A stretch of DNA of 6,162 nucleotides from an uncultured Alistipes sp. (GCA_900544195.1 UQUJ01000098.1:1-6162); one strand, 5' to 3'. Shown: positions 1 through 5,976, numbered from the stretch's first letter. The notes: generated by a model not told the origin, from the sequence alone. Translations and numbers: made by a program.

Positions 1-3
1 ATT

Positions 4-42
4 TCACTGTACTCTTTCTCCCCGTACAGTGACAACTTTTTT
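4..42 (+). terminator. Candidate intrinsic terminator reading rightward
   Basis: TCACTGTAC (4-12) and GTACAGTGA (24-32) form a perfect 9-bp inverted repeat around an 11-nt pyrimidine-rich loop. The bases CAAC and a run of six T (37-42) follow on the plus strand only. This is the layout of a rho-independent terminator for a plus-strand gene ending left of the window, which would converge on gltX. The stem is only moderately GC-rich, so it would be a weak terminator. It could instead be a symmetric protein-binding site. Confidence 0.42.
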
Positions 43-53
43 CAGTTCAAGTC

Positions 54-158
54 ATCTTTGTACTCCGGAGAAACTTATGGCCGGAGAAAATGGTTGCCAT
101 ACGATCTTTGTCCGGAGAAAGTGGGCTTTCACCGGACAAAGCGATGTCTGAAAGTGGG
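54..158. repeat. Cluster of CCGGAGAAA-type short repeats
   Basis: The core CCGGAGAAA occurs at 65-73, 81-89 and 112-120, with a variant CCGGACAAA at 132-140. Two copies share more flank: ATCTTTGT lies just before the core at 54-61 and at 104-111. GAAAGTGGG occurs at 117-125 and again at 150-158. The unit around 106-121 is itself nearly palindromic (CTTT, one base, TCCGGA, one base, AAAG). Spacing is irregular (16, 31 and 20 nt between cores), so this is not a CRISPR array or a simple tandem repeat. It lies downstream of gltX and possibly upstream of, or convergent with, a gene outside the window. Its function is unknown; an intergenic repeat family or an array of binding sites are the main options. 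Confidence 0.6.
106..141. other. Strong imperfect stem-loop downstream of gltX
   Basis: CTTTGTCCGG (106-115) pairs with CCGGACAAAG (132-141). After a single A/A mismatch (116/131) the stem continues as GAAAG (117-121) with CTTTC (126-130), closing on a 4-nt loop (122-125). That gives 15 paired positions out of 16. It lies about 100 nt past the gltX stop and could protect or end the gltX transcript. No T-run follows on either strand, so it is not a textbook intrinsic terminator. Confidence 0.6.
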
Positions 159-242
159 AGGCTTACAGGCTGTGCCTAAGGGTTGTACCATTGGTAAGCA
201 TAACCGCCGGCTTCTGGTTTGCCATCAAGAGCAACGTCAGCC

Positions 243-1988
243 CTATGCCAGACGGGCGGTGGCGTAGGCGATGCGGGAGAGGGTCTCGGGCTTGCCGATG
301 CGGACGATTATGTCGGCGATGCCCAGACCGCTGGCGGCACCGGCGAGGGCCAGACGGGTGGCGTTCATCACTTTGCCCATCGGCCATTCGTTGCCGCGGA
401 TGAAGTCCTCAAGTGCTGTCTCGAAAGCCGGGACAGACCATTCACCGGCATATTCATTGACAAAGGAAGCGACCTTGGCGACATATTCGGCTACCTCGGG
501 CTTCCAGAATTTGTCAACGTCCTTGGCAAGGAACGGCGCGGTGGCGGCATCGTCATAGACTTTCGCGCGAGGGTCGGCCTGACGGCGAGGGTCATTGCTC
601 TGCGGCTCGACGGCTGCCCCGGCCTTGACACCGTACTTCTCAAAGTCCTCCGGCGCGATGAAGAGGTAAGAGGCGATCGTCCAGAAATCCTTCACGAACG
701 TGGCTCTCTCCTTGGTGAAGGAGATTACGTTCTGAACGTAACCTTTCGTGAATATGTGCTTGTCCAGATCGGCCCCCAATTCGTTGACCTCGCCACCGGC
801 TGCCTTGGCACAACCAGGACTCACGACAATCTTCATTCCGTGTTCCTCAAGAATCGGGACAAACAACTCCGTCAACTCCTCATCGGATTTCAGACGGAGA
901 TACTCCTTGTTGTACCAACGGGCCTTCTCCGGATTGAAGCGGGCGCCGGACTTGACGATGCGGTCAAGCGAGAATGCCTTGATCAGCTCATCCATCGTGA
1001 ACATCTCCCTGTCATCGCCGGGATTCCAGCCAAGGAACGCGAGCAGGTTCACGAAGGCCTCCGGGAAGTAGCCGTCCTCACGGTAGCCTCTGGAGACCTC
1101 TCCCTGGGCGTTCACCCACTTGAGCGGGAACACAGGGAAACCGAGCTTGTCGCCGTCACGCTTGCTGAGCTTGCCCTTTCCGTCCGGCTTCAGCAGCAGG
1201 GACAGGTGGGCGAAACGAGGCATCGTGTCCTCCCAGCCGAAAGCCTTGTAAAGCATGTAGTGGAGCGGCAGGGACGGGAGCCATTCCTCTCCTCGGATGA
1301 CCTCGGTGATCTCCATCAGGTGATCGTCCACGATGTTGGCGAGATGGTAGGTAGGCAGTTCGTCTGCCCTCTTCCAAAGCACCTTGTCGTCGAGAGTGTC
1401 GGTGTTCACCTCGATGTGGCCTCGGATCAGGTCATCCATCTTGACAACCGTGTCGGTCGGCATCCTGAAGCGGACAGTCCAGTCGGAAGTCTCCTCCAAA
1501 AGCCTCCTTACCTCTTCCTCAGGAAGGGTCAGCGAGTTGCGCATCCTCATCCTTGTCACCTGGTTGTAGATGAAGGTCTGGCCGGAGGCCTCTGCCTCGG
1601 CGCGGGCCTTCTCCAGAGCCTCGGATGAGTCGAAGGCATAGTAGGCGTAGCCGGCCTCGATCAACTGCTCGGCGTACTTGCGGTAGATTCCGCGCCTCTG
1701 GCTCTGACGGTAAGGAGCGTGAGGATGACGCTCGGAAGCTGTCTCGACCACCTTGCCGTCAGTGTCCACGCCTTCGTCCGGAATGATGCCGCACCAGTTA
1801 AGAGCCTCGATGATATATTCCTCGGCCCCGGGAACGAACCTGTGGGAGTCGGTGTCCTCGATCCTGATGATGAAATCTCCTCCGCGCTGCTTGGCGTAGA
1901 GGTAGTTATAAAGAGCCGTGCGGACTCCGCCCATGTGCAGCGGGCCGGTCGGCGACGGCGCGAATCTTACTCTTGTCTTTCTGGTCAT
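243..1988 (-). CDS. gltX: Glutamyl-tRNA synthetase (class I)
   Basis: This cytoplasmic enzyme ligates glutamate to tRNA-Glu using ATP. The 581-residue protein opens with the class I signature FAPSPTGPLHMGG (residues 9-21, the HIGH-type motif is HMGG) followed by RIEDTD (42-47). ADELPTYHLANIVDDHLM lies at 208-225, VIRGEEWL at 230-237, and KLSKR (273-277) is the KMSKS-type loop. The zinc-binding cysteines known from E. coli GluRS are absent around residues 95-127. The C-terminal anticodon-binding half is long: bacterial members usually have about 470-510 residues. The extra length appears to sit near 385-410 and 453-488, in Ala/Gly/Pro-rich stretches, with a smaller one near 70-90. The start ATG leads straight into the conserved N-terminus and has an A-rich upstream region without a Shine-Dalgarno sequence. 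The gene has its own candidate promoter and is separated from the upstream lipoprotein gene by a terminator. The frame is open throughout, with no sign of decay. Confidence 0.97.
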   Translation of the reverse strand: MTRKTRVRFAPSPTGPLHMGGVRTALYNYLYAKQRGGDFIIRIEDTDSHRFVPGAEEYIIEALNWCGIIPDEGVDTDGKVVETASERHPHAPYRQSQRRGIYRKYAEQLIEAGYAYYAFDSSEALEKARAEAEASGQTFIYNQVTRMRMRNSLTLPEEEVRRLLEETSDWTVRFRMPTDTVVKMDDLIRGHIEVNTDTLDDKVLWKRADELPTYHLANIVDDHLMEITEVIRGEEWLPSLPLHYMLYKAFGWEDTMPRFAHLSLLLKPDGKGKLSKRDGDKLGFPVFPLKWVNAQGEVSRGYREDGYFPEAFVNLLAFLGWNPGDDREMFTMDELIKAFSLDRIVKSGARFNPEKARWYNKEYLRLKSDEELTELFVPILEEHGMKIVVSPGCAKAAGGEVNELGADLDKHIFTKGYVQNVISFTKERATFVKDFWTIASYLFIAPEDFEKYGVKAGAAVEPQSNDPRRQADPRAKVYDDAATAPFLAKDVDKFWKPEVAEYVAKVASFVNEYAGEWSVPAFETALEDFIRGNEWPMGKVMNATRLALAGAASGLGIADIIVRIGKPETLSRIAYATARLA

Positions 1989-2047
1989 GTTCTGAATTGT
2001 TTTTGTGCCTCATCCTAAAAGCCCGGCACACATTACCGGCATAAGGC

Positions 2048-2077
2048 GAAAGATAAAAAGGCTGGCCAGCAATCAAA
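2048..2077 (-). promoter_or_regulatory. Candidate gltX promoter (Bacteroidetes type)
   Basis: Read on the minus strand, TTTG (2074-2077) is followed after 18 nt by TATCTTTC (2048-2055). This is one base away from the Bacteroidetes -7 consensus TAnnTTTG, at nearly the standard 19-nt spacing. Transcription would start near 2041 and give a leader of about 50 nt before the gltX ATG. The -33 element lies in the loop, and the -7 element in the T-tract, of the terminator of the preceding operon. Confidence 0.5.
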
Positions 2078-2090
2078 CGTGGTCAGCCTT
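2055..2090 (-). terminator. Intrinsic terminator of the greA-HIT-lipoprotein operon
   Basis: AAGGCTGGCCA (2058-2068) and TGGTCAGCCTT (2080-2090) form an 11-bp inverted repeat with one mismatch around an 11-nt loop. On the minus strand the stem runs into TTTTT (2055-2059). The hairpin begins 17 nt beyond the lipoprotein stop codon. Only the minus strand has the T-run, which fits termination of the leftward operon. Confidence 0.8.
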
Positions 2091-2106
2091 CGACATATTC
2101 CTAAAA

Positions 2107-3216
2107 TTAAAGCCTTGAAGCAATGACGCGGCGCAAATCCTTGTCCGTCTTGATGACATCCGGGCTGAGGTTTCCGTCCACGATAAGGTAGGCGACCGGC
2201 AGGCCACGGCTGATGTTGTACAGAACCGCAGCCATAGAGGCGGCTCCCAAACCATCGCAGACGTTGATCCACGGCAGGTTCTGGCTCTTCACGGCACTCG
2301 CCCACGCACCCTTGTCGGTGTCAAGGGACACTGAATATATTTCCAGACCCTTAGGGTGATATTCCTTGTAAAGTGGCATCAGCACATCCTGGTTGAACAT
2401 CTTCTGGGCGGCGTCGGCGGCCTGCCAGAAATAGACAAGCACAGCCTTGGAATCCACCTCGCTGAGCGTGACTTTCGTGCCGTCAACCCCAGGGAGATTC
2501 AAATCCGGATACGACGACTCTTTGGTGTCCTTGATTCTTTGACTGAGATTGAATATGTTGAATCTCCTCTCAGCCTCTTTCTTCAAATTCCCGACGTACT
2601 TCGATTCCGGATACACCGTCATCAGCGAGTCGTGAACATTCTGGAACAGAATGGCGTCGGTAGCCTGGCTGAACACCGGGAAACCATCGTTGATCTTCTG
2701 GTACAAGACGGGGATCGCCGTCAGGGACTTCGAGTTCTCCATGATGTACCTGGTGCGGCTGCGGTAGTAGTCGATGTAATCCTTCGAGGCAGCCGCATTG
2801 TCGCCTGCAGCGGCGTCAGCCGTGAACCTGTCCATGAATGCGGCGAAATCCTCCTCGACCTGACGCAGCTTCCCGCTTTCCTCGGAACCCTCTACGGAAT
2901 ATTTTCCGAGAGTGTCGGAAACGACTTTCACCTTGTCGCCTTTCTGCAGAAGCAGCGACGCGATCTTGGTGTCCCCTTTGAAGAGATAGACGAACTGCGG
3001 CTGCCCCTTAGGAACATCAATCTTGCAGGAATATGCTCCCGAAGCGTCCGTCTTGAGGGTGTCCAGAGCCACAAGTGTGTTGCCGGACAATTGTTTCACA
3101 ATCACTTGGGCATCAGGCGCACCGGCAAGCGTACCCTTGACCTGAACCTTGTCCGAGCACGAAGAGGCGGCGACCAGAACGGCAGCCGCGAGAAACAGGT
3201 TTCTACAATTTTTCAT
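2107..3216 (-). CDS. Lipoprotein with degenerate TlpA/AhpC-like thioredoxin fold
   Basis: This is a predicted envelope lipoprotein of 369 residues. A short basic N-terminus and hydrophobic stretch lead to a lipobox-like AASSC, with the lipidated cysteine at residue 20 followed by SDK. Residues 24-115 resemble the N-terminal beta-rich domain (DUF4369-like) that often precedes thioredoxin domains in Bacteroidetes. Residues 116-230 look helical and charged. Residues 235-369 resemble the TlpA/ResA/AhpC-TSA fold: PDLNLPGVDG, then VLVYFW (259-264), and GLP with the likely cis-proline at 340 followed by VAYLIVDGNL. Family members that exchange disulfides have WCxxC after the YFW-type strand. Here the stretch reads QAADAAQ (265-271), so both redox cysteines are missing. 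A binding or structural role is therefore more likely than a redox one. The start codon overlaps the end of the HIT gene by 14 nt, which suggests translational coupling, and a terminator follows the stop. The family assignment is firm in outline; the substrate is unknown. Confidence 0.85.
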   Translation of the reverse strand: MKNCRNLFLAAAVLVAASSCSDKVQVKGTLAGAPDAQVIVKQLSGNTLVALDTLKTDASGAYSCKIDVPKGQPQFVYLFKGDTKIASLLLQKGDKVKVVSDTLGKYSVEGSEESGKLRQVEEDFAAFMDRFTADAAAGDNAAASKDYIDYYRSRTRYIMENSKSLTAIPVLYQKINDGFPVFSQATDAILFQNVHDSLMTVYPESKYVGNLKKEAERRFNIFNLSQRIKDTKESSYPDLNLPGVDGTKVTLSEVDSKAVLVYFWQAADAAQKMFNQDVLMPLYKEYHPKGLEIYSVSLDTDKGAWASAVKSQNLPWINVCDGLGAASMAAVLYNISRGLPVAYLIVDGNLSPDVIKTDKDLRRVIASRL

Positions 3217-3607
3217 ATTCTTTGAATATAGCTTCGGCTATCGCCTTGTTTTCCTCCGGAGAGATCTCCAGACGTTTTTTCTTGATGTCCATGTCGGCCT
3301 CGGTCTGGAGCGGCACCAAATGGATGTGGGTGTGAGGCACTTCCATTCCGAGCACGCAGACACCGACACGCTGGCAAGGCACGGCTGCCTTGATGGCGAT
3401 CGCCACCTTTCGGGCGAACGCCCACAATCCTTCGTAGGTCTTCTCGTCCAAATGGAAGATGTAGTCATCCTCGACGTTCTTCGGGATGACAAGAGTATGC
3501 CCTTTCGCAAGAGGGCTTATGTCCAGAAAGGCGTAGAACTCATCGTTCTCGGCCACCTTGAACGAAGGAATCTCCCCTTTTGCGATTTTCGTGAATATCG
3601 TAGCCAT
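3203..3607 (-). CDS. HIT-family nucleotide-binding hydrolase
   Basis: This 134-residue protein is a histidine-triad protein of the HINT-like branch, a cytosolic class that hydrolyses nucleotide phosphoramidates or related nucleotide conjugates. The signature HTHIHLVPL (92-100) supplies H92, H94 and H96. The N-terminus IFTKIAKGEIPSFKV (4-18), the AFLDISPLAKGHTLVIPK block (26-43) and the overall length are typical. The cysteine often found in the N-terminal metal site of this family is a threonine here (T6). The C-terminus (105-134) is lysine- and glutamate-rich and somewhat longer than the minimal fold needs. The gene starts 4 nt after the greA stop, and its last 14 nt contain the start of the lipoprotein gene, so it is the middle gene of a compact operon. 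The physiological substrate cannot be read from the sequence. Confidence 0.95.
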   Translation of the reverse strand: MATIFTKIAKGEIPSFKVAENDEFYAFLDISPLAKGHTLVIPKNVEDDYIFHLDEKTYEGLWAFARKVAIAIKAAVPCQRVGVCVLGMEVPHTHIHLVPLQTEADMDIKKKRLEISPEENKAIAEAIFKEYEKL

Positions 3608-3611
3608 CGTC

Positions 3612-4082
3612 TTAGAGTGTGATGTCGAGGATTTTGAACTTGATTATGCCGGACGGCACCTTGGCGTCCACAATCTCTCCTTTCGAGTGACCGATCAGAG
3701 CCTTGGCGATAGGAGTGGTCGAAGCGAGCTTGCCGTGGGCGAAATCGGCCTCTGTCTCGCCGACGATGGTGAACTCCATCACCTGTTTGGCGGCGATGTT
3801 CTCCACTTTTACCTTGTTCATTATCTGCACCTTGTCCGTGCCGATCTTGGACTCGTCGATGACCTTGGCGTTGGCCACAAGATCCTTGAGCTTCGCGATC
3901 TTCACCTCCAGCAGCCCCTGAGCGTCACGCGCCGCGTCATATTCAGCATTCTCGGAGAGGTCTCCCTTTTCCCTTGCCTCCGCGATGGCCGCGGAGATGA
4001 CAGGACGCTGCGCCAACGCGTCGGCGAGATCCTTCTTCAACTTGTCCAACCCTTCCTGGGTCATATAATGAATTTCAGCCAT
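3612..4082 (-). CDS. greA: Transcription elongation factor GreA
   Basis: GreA enters the secondary channel of RNA polymerase and stimulates cleavage of the 3' end of backtracked RNA, restarting arrested complexes. With the start at 4082 the protein has 156 residues, the usual size. The N-terminal coiled coil (about 8-75) carries the acidic tip GDLSENAEYDAA (40-51), with D41 and E44 at the catalytic positions. The C-terminal FKBP-like domain includes IVGETEAD (106-113), STTPIAKALIGHSKGE (121-136) and the closing ILDITL. An in-frame ATG at 4211 would add 43 residues. I rejected it because MAEIHYMTQEGLDKL is the normal family N-terminus and the extra residues resemble nothing in the family. The ATG is preceded by an A-rich stretch and no Shine-Dalgarno sequence. 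It is the first gene of the operon with the HIT gene (4-nt gap) and the lipoprotein gene, and it has a long non-coding leader. Confidence 0.97.
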   Translation of the reverse strand: MAEIHYMTQEGLDKLKKDLADALAQRPVISAAIAEAREKGDLSENAEYDAARDAQGLLEVKIAKLKDLVANAKVIDESKIGTDKVQIMNKVKVENIAAKQVMEFTIVGETEADFAHGKLASTTPIAKALIGHSKGEIVDAKVPSGIIKFKILDITL

Positions 4083-4263
4083 AATGAAACCAGTTATTAT
4101 TTTTACTTTGTCTTCATCAAAGAAAACGGACCGCCCGGCCCGGCTCTTCGTCACAGGCCACGCAACAATCTGTTTTCCAATGCTCTTTCCTGTCCACAAG
4201 CGGGCAATCACGTGCAGACAAACAATTTACTAAAATAAACAAGCGGCCATTGCCCTCCGCCCT

Positions 4264-4316
4264 CCCCTTTCGGGGCCATAACATTAAAACGGAGTTCCGC
4301 CCTTTTCCGGCGGAAC
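4264..4316 (-). promoter_or_regulatory. Structured greA leader with two hairpins
   Basis: GTTCCGCC (4294-4301) pairs perfectly with GGCGGAAC (4309-4316) around a 7-nt loop. On the minus strand this 8-bp stem is followed by TCCGTTTTAATG, which has a short T-run. Next comes CCCC-GAAA-GGGG (4264-4275 read on the minus strand), a 4-bp stem capped by a GNRA-type tetraloop. If greA starts from the -7 at 4331-4338, the first hairpin lies at the extreme 5' end of a leader of about 240 nt. It could stabilise the mRNA, act as an attenuator, or instead terminate the ATPase transcript that reads in from the right. Confidence 0.4.
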
Positions 4317-4330
4317 CCTTCCCGTTTCTG

Positions 4331-4338
4331 CAAATATA
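4331..4338 (-). promoter_or_regulatory. Candidate -7 element for the greA operon
   Basis: On the minus strand this reads TATATTTG, a full match to the Bacteroidetes -7 consensus TAnnTTTG. At 19 nt upstream there is only TCGC where TTTG is expected; a TTTG does occur, but 13 nt upstream (4352-4355). The surrounding 4331-4365 is A/T-rich between GC-rich blocks, as promoters often are. It would give greA an untranslated leader of about 240 nt. Confidence 0.33.
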
Positions 4339-4709
4339 GTAAATTTTCTTTCAAATAGCGAATATCCTGTCAATCCTCAAAAACGGATCGGGATCATCCC
4401 GCATGGCTCACCAAGACACAATCTATGACGCGAGTTGAGCCACTTCTCGTTCTGTCTGTGCGCAGAAGCGTACTTCCAGCTCACGGAGCACACAATGTCA
4501 AACACATTATAAGACCACACCACCCAAGCCAGTGTCTGTGACCTTGTCAACCGTTCTCCGTGCGCCGAACCACATCTTTTACTCACGCGCTAGACAAAGC
4601 TGAACACCACGTGCGCAAATGGACTGCGTCCACGCGCGAAAGCCCCCAAAAGGCAAGTTATAATACACTGCATAACCGACTTTAGCGTTGATTCAAGTCG
4701 AATACGATA
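4339..4709. other. Gene-free stretch between the ATPase gene and the greA promoter
   Basis: No reading frame here has a recognisable product. The longest minus-strand frame (4377-4586, 69 codons) has an unusual composition, rich in Trp, Cys, Arg and His, and no family resemblance. The stretch contains a near-perfect palindrome CGGGATCATCCCG (4389-4401), a GAAG/CTTC mini-hairpin (4465-4476) and the hairpin at 4613-4637. The motifs CACGCGC and CACGTGCGC recur at about 4584-4638. It could hold a small RNA, a decayed gene or the trailing part of an accessory insertion; nothing seen decides between these. Confidence 0.5.
4613..4637. other. Two-part stem-loop downstream of the ATPase gene
   Basis: TGGAC (4620-4624) pairs with GTCCA (4628-4632) around a 3-nt loop. 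Outside a small internal loop, GCGC (4613-4616) pairs with GCGC (4634-4637). It lies about 70 nt past the ATPase stop codon. There is no T-run on the minus strand, so it is at most a factor-dependent or mRNA-end structure. Confidence 0.3.
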
Positions 4710-5915
4710 TCAATAGAGAAAGCCGAACATCCAAAGCGGGATTCGCGCGCCAGAGCCGATTTCGGTGTCATCAACCGCAAGGTAGCTGTCCGGTTCGTCT
4801 TTGATTTGGTCGAAAGTCTTGCCAGCCCCTCCAATCTCGAAAAGGTATTTTCCACAGGCGAAGAAATCCCCTTTCTTCGGATATTGAAGTGGATACCGGG
4901 CTCCGACCTGATTCGCAAAGAAAGTCTCACGAATCGTTCCGATGTCACAGGAACCGCCCAAGGCCTGCATTATGTTGCTGTTGCCAATGTAAATCTTGTC
5001 CGGATTGACCAGTTTCTTGTAACTTTTCAGTTCAGTCGTCAGCAGATTCAACACTCCTGCCCTATCCAAAGCGTAAAGTATCTTCAGGCAGGAATCCCGT
5101 GTGGTTCCCAAAGCCTGACAGAGTTTGCTGATGTTCGGAATGAACGGAATCTTCTCGGCAATGATCATCAGCAACTTTTTTGACTTCTGCACGGTCTCGA
5201 ATGTCACGTCCTCCACGGCCGGCAGGTCACTTTCTATAGTTTGTGCGACTGTTTCCGCAAGTCTGATATGGAAGTCTGCCCCGGATTCCTTGAAATATGG
5301 ATACATCCCTCTTGACAGATAGTCAGAAAAGAATTTGAGAGGCTTGCACTGTGCCACCATCTCCATAGCAATCTTCACGTGCCTTTGCAGCAGTTCCTCC
5401 AACGTATATGCCGGGAAAGAAGCAACCCTCTCATATTCAAGATATTCCCTAAATGACATATTGTGCAGTCCGTACAATGTCTGTCTTCTTGAAAGATCCA
5501 CTTTTGAGTTGTCAATCCGCAGCATTGACGAGCCGGTGTAAACGATGTTGAGATTCGGATAATTGTCATACAGATTCTTGAGGACAGCCGTCCACTGCGA
5601 ACATTTATGAATCTCGTCCAGAAACAGATGGTACACTCCCATGGAATACAAATAGTCGGCAAGGTCGAAAATCGAGTGTGTGGTGAACCACATATTATCC
5701 ATAGATACATAGAGAGCATCATCAGGATTGTCAAAGGTTTCAAGAATATGCTGAAGAATCAGGGTCGTTTTACCCACGCCCTTCTCACCCTTGATTCCCA
5801 ACATACGCACATCCCAGTTAATCTGGCCGTAAAGGTACCTTTTAAAATCCAAAGTTGTTTCCGCAAGTTTCCTATGGTAAACCGTCCGCAACGGCTGAAT
5901 GTCATTCTCGTTCAT
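4710..5915 (-). CDS. AAA-family ATPase with DUF4143-type C-terminal region
   Basis: This is a 401-residue P-loop ATPase of the AAA_14/DUF4143 kind, a family with many scattered paralogues in Bacteroidetes whose role is poorly known. Walker A is GEKGVGKT (43-50, K49) and Walker B is YHLFLDEIHK (95-104, D100-E101). A sensor-like TGSS lies at 127-130, followed by RRQTLYGLHNMSFREYLE (143-160), the usual post-ATPase block of this family. Residues 255-295 look like a winged helix (FIPNISKLCQALG, then KILYALDRAGVLNLL). The C-terminus has spaced acidic and basic residues (E330, D350, E360-x-GG and K366), reminiscent of the PD-(D/E)xK-like fold reported for such proteins. It ends in IPLWMFGFLY, a normal family ending, so the gene is full length. 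It stands alone: there are 627 nt without a gene before greA. One sampled line (5521-5580) has 25/60 G+C, against 37/60 for a line in gltX (1021-1080), which hints at separate ancestry. The start is supported by an upstream promoter and a purine-rich tract. Confidence 0.92.
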   Translation of the reverse strand: MNENDIQPLRTVYHRKLAETTLDFKRYLYGQINWDVRMLGIKGEKGVGKTTLILQHILETFDNPDDALYVSMDNMWFTTHSIFDLADYLYSMGVYHLFLDEIHKCSQWTAVLKNLYDNYPNLNIVYTGSSMLRIDNSKVDLSRRQTLYGLHNMSFREYLEYERVASFPAYTLEELLQRHVKIAMEMVAQCKPLKFFSDYLSRGMYPYFKESGADFHIRLAETVAQTIESDLPAVEDVTFETVQKSKKLLMIIAEKIPFIPNISKLCQALGTTRDSCLKILYALDRAGVLNLLTTELKSYKKLVNPDKIYIGNSNIMQALGGSCDIGTIRETFFANQVGARYPLQYPKKGDFFACGKYLFEIGGAGKTFDQIKDEPDSYLAVDDTEIGSGARIPLWMFGFLY

Positions 5916-5944
5916 AGTCTTTCTTTCTTACACACCTACATAGG

Positions 5945-5976
5945 CAAAAATAAGAATTCACTTTTGAAAAAGCAAC
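5945..5976 (-). promoter_or_regulatory. Candidate promoter of the ATPase gene
   Basis: On the minus strand TATTTTTG (5945-5952) is a full match to the Bacteroidetes -7 element TAnnTTTG. GTTG (5973-5976) stands 20 nt upstream as a 3-of-4 match to the -33 element TTTG. Transcription would begin near 5938, giving a short leader of about 23 nt. A purine-rich tract (5918-5930) precedes the ATG. Confidence 0.5.

Noticed and set aside
54..158. CRISPR array
   Set aside because: The repeats are only about 9 nt long and unevenly spaced, with no uniform spacers and no cas gene nearby.
186..196. Short palindrome TACCATTGGTA near the gltX stop
   Set aside because: The arms are 5 bp with a 1-nt centre, too tight to form an RNA hairpin, and nothing suggests a binding site.
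58..267. 69-codon plus-strand frame over the left repeats
   Set aside because: It runs through the repeat cluster and into the gltX 3' end, and its product is rich in Arg, Gly and Lys without any family likeness.
219..1628. Long plus-strand open frame of 469 codons
   Set aside because: It lies entirely antisense to gltX, whose class I synthetase motifs are unmistakable. The long frame is a by-product of GC-rich codons on the other strand.
2356..3225. Plus-strand open frame of 289 codons
   Set aside because: It is antisense to the lipoprotein gene, which has a lipobox, a recognisable fold and operon placement. The antisense product resembles nothing.
3612..4211. greA with an upstream start at 4211 (199 residues)
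   Set aside because: The 43 extra residues are not part of the GreA family, and the start at 4082 gives the normal N-terminus and length.
3558..4238. Plus-strand open frame of 226 codons
   Set aside because: It is antisense to greA, whose sequence is clear over its full length.
4457..4492. Possible three-way RNA junction closed by TGTGC/GCACA
   Set aside because: The closing stem shares bases with the inner GCTC/GAGC stem, so both cannot form. The individual stems are only 4-5 bp.
4377..4586. 69-codon minus-strand frame in the gene-free tract
   Set aside because: Its composition is unusual (many Trp, Cys, Arg and His), it has no recognisable motif, and I see no initiation context.
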